Assembly (NCBI GenBank): GCA_028641055.1
Contig: CM054058.1
Location: 500,295,919 to 500,359,918, forward strand
From: Alopecurus myosuroides
Lineage: Eukaryota > Streptophyta > Magnoliopsida > Poales > Poaceae
Direction: 5' to 3'
DNA length: 64,000 nt
A program made the position numbers and the translations under genes. A model generated the notes under the pieces. That model had not been told where the DNA came from, made no database searches, and saw only the letters and a program-made list of their open reading frames with translations. Shown here piece by piece: positions 51,761 to 62,105 of the stretch. Position 1 is the first letter of the stretch. Every line of letters begins with the position of its first letter.

Positions 51761-53155
51761 ATGGAGGGCTGTGGGTTGCCCATCCAGGTGGCGCGCCGGC
51801 GCCTCGTCAAGGCCTCTGACACCTCCTTGGAACCGCACGTGCTGGCCGTCTCCAACCTCGACCTCTTCACTAACTCCGTTCAAGGCTCCGTGGTATGCGT
51901 GTACCGCAAACCCCCCTCCGGCGGCGACTTCAACGCCGTTGTCGCCGCCTTCGAGGCCCACTTGCCATCTTTCCTAAACCATTTCTTCCCGTTGACTGGC
52001 CGCATCGTTGTCGATCCGGTCTCCGGCATCCCCGCGATACACTGCTACAACCAAGGCGCGGAACTTCTGGTCGTAGACGCCGGCGTCGAGCTGCAGACCC
52101 TCGACTGGAGCCTGTCGGAGGGGTCCGTGAAGAAGTTGCTGGTCCCGTACGCCGAGGAGCTGGCGCTGTCGTTGCAGCTGGTCTCCTTCACCTGCGGCGG
52201 CTTCGCCGTGGTGTGGGGCACAAACACGCTCCTCGGCGACGGGAACAGCGCGGTGATGATCGTGCGGGCGTGGTCCGAGCTGGTCCGCTCGGGGACCGTC
52301 GACTGCCGCCCCACCCACAGCCGAAGCTCGCCCGTGTTCCGCCCGCGTTACCCGCCGTCGTACGGCGCCTCGGTCGACGGGATGTACACCAAGTGGGACC
52401 ACGACCACCAGGTGAACGGCCTCACAGCGGAAGAGAGCTCCGTGGAGCGGCTCTACTACGTGGAGGGGCGGGACATGGCGAGGCTGCGGGAGGCGGCGGG
52501 GACGACCTCGCGCGTGCTGGCCGTGTCGGCGTACCTATGGAAGGTCCTGGCGGCTGTGGTGGGCACGTCCAAGGTGCTGACCCAAGATGAGAAGCGCTGC
52601 CGCATGCTGTGGTGGGTGGACGGGCGGCACCGGCTGTCGTCGCCGGAGGTCCGCGCCTCGCTGCGCGACTACACGGGAAACGTGACGGCCTACGTGCTCG
52701 GGGAGGAGGCGGTGGGCACGGTGCTGCGCGAGCCGCTGGCGGGCGTGGCGGCGATGGCGCGGGAGGCCATCACGTCGGTGAACTACGACGAGCTGTACCA
52801 GGAGATGGTGGACTGGATGGAGGTGCACAAGCCGGCAAAGTTCTTCGAGACCGCCACCTTCGGGCTGGGCAGCCCCACGCTGGCGCAGACCTTCTGGTCC
52901 TCCTTCCCGGGCGACACCGACTTCGGCTTCGGCCAGGCCGCGCTCGCCATGCCCGTGCACGCCAGCCTCGGCAGGCTCTGCATGGGCCTGATGTGCATCT
53001 CAGCCAAGCCAACTGACCCTGCCACGTGGATCGTCAGCGCCTTTGTGTGGCCTCGGCTCGCGGCGGCGCTGGAGTCCGACCAGCAGCGCATCTTCAAGCC
53101 TCTCACCGCCGAATACCTTGGTCTCGCCGCCGGTGGCGCAACACCTCGTCTCTGA
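51761..53155 (+). CDS. BAHD acyltransferase homologue with altered HXXXD motif
   Basis: A single exon of 464 codons, the usual BAHD length. Family marks: hydrophobic PLTGRIVVDP (77-86), a central SAYLWKVLAA (256-265; cognate of the A.LWR motif), N-terminal domain strands, and the structural DFGFG (387-391; family DFGWG). The catalytic HXXXD is TLLGD (156-160): Asp is kept but the base His is Thr. BAHD enzymes move acyl groups from acyl-CoA to alcohols or amines in the cytosol (for example hydroxycinnamoyl conjugates). Without His this one may be inactive, slow, or have another role. GC content and codon use are those of a typical grass gene, unlike the surrounding TEs, and there are no frame breaks, so it is probably maintained. 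The substrate cannot be inferred. A polyadenylation-like AATAAA is at 53327-53332. Confidence 0.9.
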   Translation: MEGCGLPIQVARRRLVKASDTSLEPHVLAVSNLDLFTNSVQGSVVCVYRKPPSGGDFNAVVAAFEAHLPSFLNHFFPLTGRIVVDPVSGIPAIHCYNQGAELLVVDAGVELQTLDWSLSEGSVKKLLVPYAEELALSLQLVSFTCGGFAVVWGTNTLLGDGNSAVMIVRAWSELVRSGTVDCRPTHSRSSPVFRPRYPPSYGASVDGMYTKWDHDHQVNGLTAEESSVERLYYVEGRDMARLREAAGTTSRVLAVSAYLWKVLAAVVGTSKVLTQDEKRCRMLWWVDGRHRLSSPEVRASLRDYTGNVTAYVLGEEAVGTVLREPLAGVAAMAREAITSVNYDELYQEMVDWMEVHKPAKFFETATFGLGSPTLAQTFWSSFPGDTDFGFGQAALAMPVHASLGRLCMGLMCISAKPTDPATWIVSAFVWPRLAAALESDQQRIFKPLTAEYLGLAAGGATPRL

Positions 53156-53403
53156 ATCCTCGGGCGCCACGTCTGCTTTTTTTTCTTCTTCTTCTTGTAT
53201 CATGCATACACGTTGATTTTCTTTGTAACATATTGGTCAGTTCCTGCTGGACCGAAGTGCTGTTCGCAAAGTGTGTGTGTGAGTGTGGATTGTGGCAAGT
53301 TAAGCGGTTCGTTTCATGTGTGATCGAATAAAAGGAAAAAGGGCCCGATGTATATATTTTCCGGATTGTAGCCCACTCCTCGCGATGTGACTCCCAAATA
53401 TAA

Positions 53404-54959
53404 GGGCATCTCCAGTCGTTCGGCCCCACAGGTTTTAGATCGGCGATCATATTACAAAAAACGCCATAGGTGGGCGATCAAATATAGTCCAGATCGAATC
53501 ACACAGACGGGCGCGCGCGGCGTGGGCAAACGTGGGCGATCAGGCAGAAGCGTCGGCCGGCGTCGGAGCAGGCGGCGAGCTCGGCCCAGCATCCTCCAGG
53601 TCGATGACGGCGTCGGAGTGGACGGCGGGCGTGGCATTCTTGTCGACGACGGGCGCGTCATTCTCCAGGTCGACGACGGGCTCGACATCCTTGCCGGCGA
53701 CGGTCGCGGCATCCTCCAGGTCGGCGTGCGGGCTTGTCGGCGCGGTGGTGTAGCTGGCGCCACCAGACGATGTCGGGGCCGGGGGCGTGCTGATGTCGGT
53801 CAGGATGAGGTTGCATCAACGCCTCGTCTGCCTCTGGCACCACCGGCGTCTCGTCCGCCTCTGGCACCACCGGCCGGATCTGTCCCCTCTGGCACCACCG
53901 GCGTCTCGTCCGCCTCGTCGTCTTCGCCCTGCTCCTCCGTCTCCTGCGTGCCGGAGCCACCTTCGCCGTAGTCGCCACCGCCCTGCGCGAAGAACTCCCC
54001 GCTGTGCTTGAGGAAGCCCGGGCTCGCCGCCGCCGCCATCGAGCCGGACGCGATGATCTCCTCCATGTAGCTGCTATCCTGGGGCTGAAGCCCGGCGAGA
54101 ATCGCACGGCGGTGGGACGGGGAAGCTGCGTAGCCCGGCGCGGCGCCATACATCATCGGCGGGTGGTAGGGGAAGGTGAGGTTGGGGTTGAAACCTCCCA
54201 GGGAATCGCCTTCGACGAACCACGCAGGCGGCGGGTGCGGTGACATGCGTGGCGACGGCGACTGCTTCCAGCCGGCGAACATGGGGCCGAAAGGGCTCTT
54301 CTTCTCGGCGAACGGCGCCGCGGCTGCGACCGGCATAGGTGGCTCATCCGGCGCGGCCTCCTCCTCCTCGTCCTCCAGCTCGGCTTCCTCGGCGGCGGCC
54401 TGCTCCTCCGCCTGCAGCTGTGCCATCAGATGGCTCTGCCACTGCGCCGCCTCCCTCCCCCGGCGCTTGATGTTGGCCGTTTCCAGGCGCGACCTCTCGG
54501 CGATCCACTCCTTGTTCGACATGCCGGGCGGTCGCTCCTTCGGCGCTCTCGGCTTGCGCGGTTTCTTGGCCAGTTCGGAGGCCGCGGGAATGGATACGGC
54601 GGTGGCGGCGGCGCAGGGTTCTGTAAATCGGGCGGGAGCCATGGTGTCTAGATCTCGGGGACGGGGGGAAATGGCGGGAATGGACCGGGGGGAGAGGTAC
54701 ATGTGGGGGGAAAGTGGAGGGAAGCGCCGAAAAAAGGGAGGGAAATCGTCTTCCGTCGCCGACAGGCGTGGCCCACACGCGCATTTCGCCCCCCCCCCCC
54801 AAGCCGAACCCAGCGCGCTGGGTTCGGCCTGGGTTCGGCGGCGCCAAACGGCGCGAAAAACGGCGGAAAGCGGCGCTAAATCGGTTCCTGAGGGCGAATG
54901 GTGCGAAACGGCGCGAAAAACGCCGCTTGGGGGCTCTGGGGGGACGGCTGGAGATGCCC
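53404..54959 (-). mobile_element. PIF/Harbinger-like non-autonomous DNA transposon
   Basis: Terminal inverted repeats begin GGGCATCTCCAG at both ends, with TAA duplicated at 53401-53403 and 54960-54962. It is 1556 bp and GC-rich. It carries one minus-strand ORF but no DDE transposase. It lies ~250 bp after the acyltransferase stop codon. Confidence 0.8.
53800..54642 (-). CDS. ORF1-type protein of the Harbinger-like element
   Basis: From ATG 54642 (MAPARFTEPCAAATA): basic KKPRKPRAPKERPPGMSNKEW (nuclear-signal-like, then the MSNKEWIAERSR helix), charged helical region, acidic EEAELEDEEEEAAPDE, then GGFNPNLTFPYHPPM and an acidic, Gly-rich C-terminus. The GGFNPN.TFP and MSN.EWIAERSRR motifs recur in grass Harbinger ORF1 (Myb/NAM-associated-like) proteins, from memory. 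In complete elements such a protein helps the transposase bind DNA. The copy's C-terminus reads into repeats encoding VVPE..DETP. Confidence 0.6.
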   Translation of the reverse strand: MAPARFTEPCAAATAVSIPAASELAKKPRKPRAPKERPPGMSNKEWIAERSRLETANIKRRGREAAQWQSHLMAQLQAEEQAAAEEAELEDEEEEAAPDEPPMPVAAAAPFAEKKSPFGPMFAGWKQSPSPRMSPHPPPAWFVEGDSLGGFNPNLTFPYHPPMMYGAAPGYAASPSHRRAILAGLQPQDSSYMEEIIASGSMAAAASPGFLKHSGEFFAQGGGDYGEGGSGTQETEEQGEDDEADETPVVPEGTDPAGGARGGRDAGGARGRRGVDATSS

Positions 54960-54962
54960 TAA

Positions 54963-56139
54963 GAGGCGATTAGACCATCTCTAACATCTGCCCTATAGTA
55001 GACCAACTGTCCAAAAAAACAAATTTTTAAGGCCCCTGCTGAGCGTCCTCCCAAGGGAGGGAAATCTAATTCTCCCCCTCATCTAGCTGACACATGTCTC
55101 AAAAAAAGCCCCCAAAACCCGTTTTTGCTGCACAATTTTCCGCTTTTGCTGCACAACTTCCCGCTTTTGCTGTATTGAGCAAAAAGTGGACAAAACATAA
55201 CAAAAAAAGCGGGCTCATAGCAAACATTTTGTACTACTATAGCAAAAAAAAAATTAACTGCAGCTAAAAAATTATGCTATTGTAGCAAAAAAATTGACTT
55301 CGTCGGAGACCTCGCTGGAGACATTGTAGCATAAATTTTGTACGACGATAGCAAAATCGAAAAACAATTATAGAAGTCTTCTATTGAAGCAATAAAGCAG
55401 AGTTCGTCGGAGACATTTCCGGATACTCTCGTCGGAAAATATTTTTAGCAAACAATTTGTATTATTATGGCAAAATCAAATAACAACAGCAGCAAAATAT
55501 TGTGCTATTTTAGCAAAAAGTTGGTACAATTGTTTTGTAAAATTTACACCACATGTCAAACAAAAAAATAACTGCGCAAAATGCCTCAACCACTATCCAA
55601 GGGGCGCGTCCCGAGCAGCCTCCGTGCCGATCAACTCGCGAGATAGGCGCGGGGAAGAAATCCTTGTGGGCCCCTCACCCGTCGTTGTCTCACATGGATG
55701 GGTGCGTCCGTCGCTGTCTCCACGTGGGCGGACGCGTGGAGGAGAACGTGCGTGGCCCGTTCCTCCGGAGGTAACACAGTGTTTCCCAAATTTTAACGCT
55801 TTAGGCGCGCCCGTCCAACGGTCACCCTTAACAATCCCTCCCGCACGCTACACAACCTGGGCATGGGAAGCCAGGCCCCACCCAAAATTTCCGGTATGGG
55901 CCGGGCCCGATTGTGCGGTCGGGTCGGGCTGTGCTTGGCAGAGCCGGGCTATGCTTGACAGACTTTGCCAGGCTCGGGCCTGAGTTTTTAGCACCGGACT
56001 TTTTGCAGCCCGGCCTGACCCGACAAATGCCCAGGTGTACGTGCGACCGCTTCGGTTTCCCATCGTGCTTTGCGGCTGCCGAATATGGCCAATTCTGGCG
56101 ATGTCCCCTCTCCCCTTACCAGATCTGGGCCCCTCTCTA
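54963..56139. other. Intergenic DNA without recognisable genes
   Basis: 54963-55560 is AT-rich with a recurring 'tagcaaaa(a)' and 'cgtcggagac' motif, possibly a decayed DNA transposon (subterminal motifs but no clear ends). 55590-55760 and 55880-56100 are GC-rich stretches ('gcccggcc', 'ggccgggcccgat'). Short open frames here are unsupported. Confidence 0.4.
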
Positions 56140-56297
56140 TGAAAGTGCATTTCGTTTTCCCAGTGTTTTGTGTGTTAGATAACAATACTAAGTACATTAT
56201 TTATCGAGGTGTTTAGTGTGCAGGTGTTATACCTAACATCGGCATCGATCACCGAAAAGTCGGTGAAGTTTGGCCTGAGAGTTTTGGGACAGAACTC

Positions 56298-56800
56298 AAC
56301 CGGATTATTCGGACCGGATTATTCATCCTGGACCGGATATTCCGGTTGCTATTGACGGTGCGCGAAATCTGCTAAGGACTGGAAGTTTTGCTCACAGAAG
56401 TGAACCGGATTATTTGGTCCGGATTATTCATTCTGGAACGGATATTCCGGTTGCTGGGCAAAACTGCTAAGGACTGGAAGCTTGGAGCTACTGGAGTCAA
56501 CCGGATTATTTGGTCCGGATTATTCATCCTGGACCGGATATTCCGGTTGCTGCGAAAAATGGCTAAGGACTGGAAGCTTGGAGCTACTGGAGTCAACCGG
56601 ATTATTTGGTCCGGATTATTCATCCTGGACCGGATATTCCGGTTGCTGCGAAAAATGGCTAAGGACTGGAAGCTTGGAGCTACTGGAGTCAACCGGATTA
56701 TTTGTACCGGATTTTTCCGGAACACCCGGATAATCCGGTACAGCTCTGCAGATCTGCGTGGAGCAAGCTGACTGGATATTCCGGTCCAAACTTGGACCGG
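56298..56800. repeat. 96-bp tandem repeats in the copia LTR U3
   Basis: Unit starts are at 56298 (105 bp, diverged), 56403, 56499, 56595 and 56691 (last unit degenerate). Each unit has several CCGG sites, for example in AACCGGATTATTTGGTCC and GGACCGGATATTCCGG. The middle three are nearly identical. Confidence 0.9.
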
Positions 56801-56849
56801 ATATTCCGGTAACCTTTTTCCTGCACAACGACTAGTTGTGAGGAGGGGC

Positions 56850-56857
56850 TATAAATA
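56850..56857 (+). promoter_or_regulatory. LTR TATA box
   Basis: TATAAATA sits in GGGGCTATAAATACCCC, just downstream of the tandem repeats. It marks the expected U3/R boundary about 30 bp further on. Confidence 0.7.
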
Positions 56858-57557
56858 CCCCTCCTCTTCTTCTCCAAGATCTAGTTCTTCCCCTTAGCAT
56901 TTATGAGCATTTAAGAACTCACCAAATCTCTCATAACTCCCAATCCCTCCACCCAATCTTGAAGATCTTTGGAGGATTGAAGGAGAAGGCCCCGATCTAC
57001 ATCTTCACCGAGCCGTTCTTCATTTCCCCCTCTCTAGCTTGAGGGAACTTGCCTAGGGTTTCCTCTTGTGGAGAACCTAGGCATCTTGTTTCTTGTTGGT
57101 GATTCAAGAAGAGTTGGGAGCCCCCAATTAAGTTGTGGGTGTGTGCCCCAAGTTGTTTGTAAAGGATTTGATCCCCGCCTCAAAGGGGTTCTATAGTGGA
57201 AGGTGAACTAGGCCTTTGTGGCGAAGTTCATCGGAGAATAGGGTGAAGCCTTAGTGGCGTTGAGTAGGCCTTTGTGGCGAGCTCACACCCCTCCAACGAG
57301 ACGTACTCCCCTAAAAAGGAGGAACTCGGAAATACATCGTGTCTCCGTGTGCTTCCATCGGTTACCTCGTTCCTCCCTCTCTTTACTTACTTGTATTTGT
57401 TGCATTAATTGCTTGTCTTGTCATATAGGTAAATTCACCACTAGTTGCACTATCTAGAGAATTTACCTTCTTGTCAAGCCTAAACTTTGAGAAAAATTAA
57501 AATTGGTCGTAGCAACTATTCACCCCCCCCTCTAGGTGCCCATACTTTGCTTTCAAT

Positions 57558-57569
57558 TGGTATCAGAGC
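57558..57569 (+). promoter_or_regulatory. Primer binding site (initiator tRNA-Met)
   Basis: TGGTATCAGAGC, two bases after the LTR end, is the standard copia primer site in plants. Confidence 0.9.
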
Positions 57570-57610
57570 CTCGGCTCTTCTATCGGGCTTAACCGCCTAA
57601 GAGTTTAAGT

Positions 57611-60199
57611 ATGGGAGATGAGTTGGATGACGCTCCGTCCGATGGAAATGTGTCCATGAATGATCTCAATGCTTTGAGAGAATCATTGACCTCATCCATA
57701 GACACTAAATTTGAGGAGTTGCGTCAACTCATGACAACACTCCTCAAAGCCAAAGAACCGGAGGTGGTCGACTCATCCCCTCCGGAAACGGAGGGTGCCA
57801 AGAAAGGGGTTGATGGTGAACCACTTAAAACTGCTTCCGCCGAACAATCCGCTAAGAAGGGTGCGAGTGGAAAGGAAGGATATCATGCCATTGAAGGCCA
57901 ATATTCTCCCGATCCTCCCATCCATTTTCCTCATATAATTCCTAGAGGAGATCCACCTAAAATTGATGCATATTCTTTTCGTGAATGGCAATACTACATG
58001 GAGACTCACTTGAACTCTTCTTGTATAGATCTTTGGAGAATCACTCATGATGGATACAAGCCATATGATCCCAAGAATCTCACAAGAAGAGAGGTTGTAG
58101 ATTGCCAACTCAATTACACCGCTTTATCCATCCTTCATCAAGCCGTGGGCCCCAATCACATGCCGCATCTTCAACACTTCTCCACCGCCAAAGAAACATG
58201 GGATGCACTTGTCATCATGTTTGTTGGGAATGAGAGCATGCAAAGAAACCGCTATGACTCCTTGACCAATGAGGCCGAAGGATTTTTCATGCGTGATGGA
58301 GAAGATCACGTTGACATGTATCGAAGACTCAAATCTCTTGCCACCGCTTTCTCTAATGCGGGTGCAACACATATTGATGATGCTTGGATCAAGAGGAAGT
58401 TCATAATTGCCGTGATGCCTTTTGAGGGCACGGATATGAAGAGAATTCAAGGGAGACATGATTTCTCCACCATGACCTCTACCCAAGTCATGCAAGAATT
58501 GAGCTCCTACAAAGTGCAAACCAAGAATGCTCTTGACAACCGTGCTAGGGCTATTGGAATGCATCAAGGAGCTTCCGTTGCTTTGAAGTCCAAGGTGTTG
58601 TCAAGAGAAGTTGAGAATGATGAAGATGGTGAAGAAGCATTGCCTCCATTGAAGGAACAAGAATATGATCCCGTTCTAAAGGATCTAATTGCTCTCACCG
58701 TGCAAAAGTTTTGGAACAATCCCCCTAAAGGCAAGAAATTTGTTGAGGAGAAGACCAAGTCTCGTTATGGTAATGATGGGGCTCAAAAAGTGAGATCTTG
58801 CTTCAATTGCCAAGACAAGTACCATTTCATTGCGGAGTGCCCCTACGAGAATAGAGAGAACCATAGCGGCAAGCTCATCCGCAAGGACAAGTCCAAGGTT
58901 GAATACAAGAAACCTCATTTCAAGAAGAAACCTTTCAACAAGAAAACCCCCACCAAGTTTGTGCTCTTGACTCAAGAGGAGTATGATTCCGGGAGTGATG
59001 AAGAAGAAGAAACAACAAGTGAAGTGGCCGCTCTAGCTATTGCTTCCACTCCATCTTCGTCATCTCTCTTTGAATCCCCCAATGAAAATCTTCCTCAACG
59101 CAATGCCAAGTGCTTCATGGCTAAGGCCACGGAGGTATCCTCTTCTCCTAACTATAAGACCCCTAGTGAACTAGAACATATTGCTAGTCTTAGAGAAGAA
59201 GAGGAAAGGGCCTCCTTGGACCGTTTTATGTCTAACATGCAAGGGGAGACCAAGAAGTACTTTGAGCATCTCATGAGGCAATTGGGAGAGGCCCAAGAGG
59301 CCCTTGAGAAGAAAGGTGAGGTTGAGAGAAGGGATGCGGATGAAATTGCATCCCTCTCAATGACTCTTGAAGAAGAGCATGATGGTAGAGTTTCTCTAGA
59401 GGATGAACTTGAAACTATTGAAACTACTCATAATGAACTTGTCTCTAAAATCATTAAGGAACGTGATCTTGCTATTGCTAAATATAAAAAGGCTAAAAAG
59501 GATAAAGTCGAGTTTGGGGTTGTTTATGGTAAACTAACCGAGGAGTTTGAAAAGCTAACCAATGCTCACAAAGCTTTGGAAAGCCAACACTCATCCCTCA
59601 AAGAGTTGCATGAACAACTCCAAACTCAACTTACTCAATCTAACCATCCTAGCACTTCTACTTCTTCTTGTGATCATGCAAATATTATTGAGGAAAATGC
59701 TAGGTTGAAGGATGAGCTAGCAAGGCTCAAGGGCAAAAGCACTCTAGTCGAAAAGGTGGTGCTCGCCACCCCACAAGTGGTTGCCCCAAGCTCAAATGCG
59801 GTCATTACTAGACCACAATTGAGTGCTCCAAGGCAACAAGTGGGCAAGCAAGGTCTTGGCTATGTAGCCAAGAAAAGGAACAAGAAGAAGAACAACAAGA
59901 AGAAGAACAAACATGGTGCTTCGGGTGGTATTGTCATTAGGGACAACACTACTCGTAGCACACCCGCACAAGCAAGCAATGGTGCCTCAAGTAGTAGTGC
60001 CATGAGGGACAACACTACTCGTAGCACCTCCGCGGGAACTAACAACCCACACCATTTCTTATATGTTGATTATTATGGTGTTGTGCAAGCTAAATATGTT
60101 GGTCCAATTGAGGGGTTCATTGACTACACTATATGGGTTCCAAAGACCCTTGTTACTAACATAAAGGGACCCAACTCGGGTCCTAACTCTAGTCAATGA
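57611..60199 (+). CDS. Sirevirus-type Gag
   Basis: 862 codons. The start at 57611 is the first ATG after the primer site (MGDELDDAPS). The N-terminal ~110 residues are acidic and low in complexity. Residues ~115-330 form the copia gag capsid region (UBN2-like; FREWQYYMETHL, W..L..MF..NE..QRNRYD, SYKVQTKNALDN). A zinc knuckle CX2CX4HX4C (CFNCQDKYHFIAEC) lies at ~397-410. Long coiled coils at ~560-720 are an addition typical of the SIRE clade. A Lys/Asn-rich basic stretch (KKRNKKKNNKKKN) is at ~755-770, followed by a duplicated IRDNTTRST / MRDNTTRST segment. No breaks are seen. The stop lies in a frame one base off that of pol, which begins at once. Confidence 0.88.
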   Translation: MGDELDDAPSDGNVSMNDLNALRESLTSSIDTKFEELRQLMTTLLKAKEPEVVDSSPPETEGAKKGVDGEPLKTASAEQSAKKGASGKEGYHAIEGQYSPDPPIHFPHIIPRGDPPKIDAYSFREWQYYMETHLNSSCIDLWRITHDGYKPYDPKNLTRREVVDCQLNYTALSILHQAVGPNHMPHLQHFSTAKETWDALVIMFVGNESMQRNRYDSLTNEAEGFFMRDGEDHVDMYRRLKSLATAFSNAGATHIDDAWIKRKFIIAVMPFEGTDMKRIQGRHDFSTMTSTQVMQELSSYKVQTKNALDNRARAIGMHQGASVALKSKVLSREVENDEDGEEALPPLKEQEYDPVLKDLIALTVQKFWNNPPKGKKFVEEKTKSRYGNDGAQKVRSCFNCQDKYHFIAECPYENRENHSGKLIRKDKSKVEYKKPHFKKKPFNKKTPTKFVLLTQEEYDSGSDEEEETTSEVAALAIASTPSSSSLFESPNENLPQRNAKCFMAKATEVSSSPNYKTPSELEHIASLREEEERASLDRFMSNMQGETKKYFEHLMRQLGEAQEALEKKGEVERRDADEIASLSMTLEEEHDGRVSLEDELETIETTHNELVSKIIKERDLAIAKYKKAKKDKVEFGVVYGKLTEEFEKLTNAHKALESQHSSLKELHEQLQTQLTQSNHPSTSTSSCDHANIIEENARLKDELARLKGKSTLVEKVVLATPQVVAPSSNAVITRPQLSAPRQQVGKQGLGYVAKKRNKKKNNKKKNKHGASGGIVIRDNTTRSTPAQASNGASSSSAMRDNTTRSTSAGTNNPHHFLYVDYYGVVQAKYVGPIEGFIDYTIWVPKTLVTNIKGPNSGPNSSQ

Positions 60200-60203
60200 T
60201 CTC

Positions 60204-62105
60204 TTGCAGGACTATGCTTCCGGTGGGACTAAATGGATTCTTGATAGTGGATGCACTAATCATATGACCGGAAGCAAAGAACTTGTGACGGAGTTGCGAC
60301 CAAATGACATCCAAGCAACCGTCACCTATGGGGACTCGTCCAAGTCTAAGGTATCCGGGTTTGGCAAGGTTGTGGTGGCTCCCGATATCACTATCGTGAA
60401 CGTCATGCTTGTCTAATCCCTTGGTTACAATTTACTTTCCGTCCGCTCTCTTAGTAAGATGGGGTTCTCCGTCTTCTTTGATGGTGATATTGTGGTCCTT
60501 TTGAGGAGCAAGACTCTTGACGTCGCTCACGTGGGACATGTTGAAAATGAGTTGTATGTGGTAGACTTTTCTAAGTCAACCAACACTCAAGCAATGTGTC
60601 TTTTCGGGAAGGCGGACTTGGGATGGTTATGGCATCGCCGCCTATCCCATGTCAACATGAGAACTTTGCAAAGTCTTCACAAAAGTGGCCTTATTGTTGG
60701 ACTAAAAGAAAATGTTTCCTTTGCAAAGGATCGCGTTTGTAGGTCGTGTGTTGAAGGGAAGATGCATGACATTGTGCACAAGGCCAAGACTATTATTTCA
60801 TCAAAGAGGATCTTGGAGCTTCTCCATGTTGATCTCTTTGGTGCCGTGCCCGAGGCAAGTCTTGGCGGCAAGAAGTATTGCTTGGTGATTGTCGACGATT
60901 ATTCAAGATACACTTGGGTTTATTTCTTCAAGTGCAAAAGTGAGACCCAACAAACCATCATCGACTTCTCCAACGAAGTGCAACGTCAACACAATGTGCA
61001 AATCATGGCTATTAGGAGTGATAATGGATCGGAGTTCAAGAACTATACATTGAATGAATTCCTTAGTGAAGAAGGCATTCGTCACCAATACTCCGCCACT
61101 TACACTCCTCAACAAAATGGTGTTGCCGAAAGGAAGAATCGCACTCTCTTGGATATGGCAAGGACCATGTTGGCGGAGTACTCTTCTCCCCAATATTTAT
61201 GGGCCGAGGCCATATCCACCGCATGCCACTCCTCCAACCGCCTCTACATCCGCAAAGGCTTGAGCAAGACCCCATATGAGATCCTCACCGGCAACAAGCC
61301 CAACGTATCCTACTTCCGTGTATTCGGTTGTAAGTGCTTTTATTTGATCAAGGGTATTAGGTTGTCGAAATTTCAATCCAAAACTATTGAGGGTATTTTT
61401 GTTGGTTACGGTGCCGAATCCCACACTTATAGAGTCTATGACAAAGCCTCACGGATTGTCATAGAATCTTGTAGTGTGGTTTTCGAGGAAAATGACGGCT
61501 CCCAAGTGGCGCAATTTCATGTTTCAAATGTAGATGTTGAAATGCCTCAAGAAGCCATAGGAAGGATGGGTGTGGGATTCTTCCGCCCCATCGAGGGACA
61601 CCTTATGGCGACTCGAGAAGGACTATGCTCTACCCAAGTGGAGCCCTCCTCTACATTAGAAGATCAAGCCAAGGAGCCAACTACTACACCTAACCAAGAA
61701 CATATTCAAGACCCTCCTCTCGTTGATCAAGTGACTCCGCAAGTCGTACCCACTCCTCTCACTAATGCGAGTCAAGATCAAGGCCAAGATCAATCATCCT
61801 CTTCATCCTCTTCTCAAGTTGAAGCTAGTATTGAAGATATTGTTGATGACGATGTTTATGATCAAGGCCATGATGGTCAAGATGGGGACCCGAATGATCA
61901 AGATGATCAAGTGATCCCTCCTCGCAATAATGAGGAGATCGAAGCCCGTCGCATCAAAAGGATAAGAAGAGCTTTGAAGCAAATTGATGCCCAAGATGAC
62001 AAGGTCTTGGAGGATGTTCAAACTAGAAGATCCACTAGAAGGAAATTGGCTCATTTTTGTGAGCATCAAGCTCATATCTCTATGGTGGAGCCTAAGAAAG
62101 TGTAG
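60204..62105 (+). pseudogene. Sirevirus-type Pol, part 1: protease and integrase, one stop codon
   Basis: One frame, broken by TAA at 60414-60416. Before it lies the protease core with active-site motif ILDSGCTNHMTG. After it come the GAG-pre-integrase zinc domain (WHRRLSH...CRSCVEGK, H-H-C-C) and the integrase core with D (LLHVDLFG), D (IRSDNGSEF) and E (QQNGVAERKNR) all present, then the copia-type FGCKCFYL region. A Gln/Asp-rich linker follows. The frame ends at TAG after EPKKV (62105), where one base is missing or gained relative to the RT frame. There is no ATG at the pol start, so expression from gag by frameshift would have been needed. Confidence 0.85.

Larger units (their letters stand above)
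56140..57555 (+). repeat. 5' LTR of the Sirevirus-type element
   Basis: It begins TGAAAGTGCATTTCG and ends TTTGCTTTCA. The termini TGAAAG/CTTTCA are exact inverted repeats. It contains 96-bp tandem repeats in U3 (56298-56800) and a TATA box (TATAAATA, 56850-56857). The start is chosen from the terminal inverted repeat and the family's usual first bases. Confidence 0.75.

Noticed and set aside
51895..52590. Arg-rich plus-strand frame of 231 codons inside the acyltransferase
   Set aside because: A GC-rich shadow frame of the BAHD gene with no independent support.
53387..53971. Plus-strand 194-codon frame after the acyltransferase
   Set aside because: It crosses the Harbinger-like element's inverted end and is the antisense of its GC-rich ORF.
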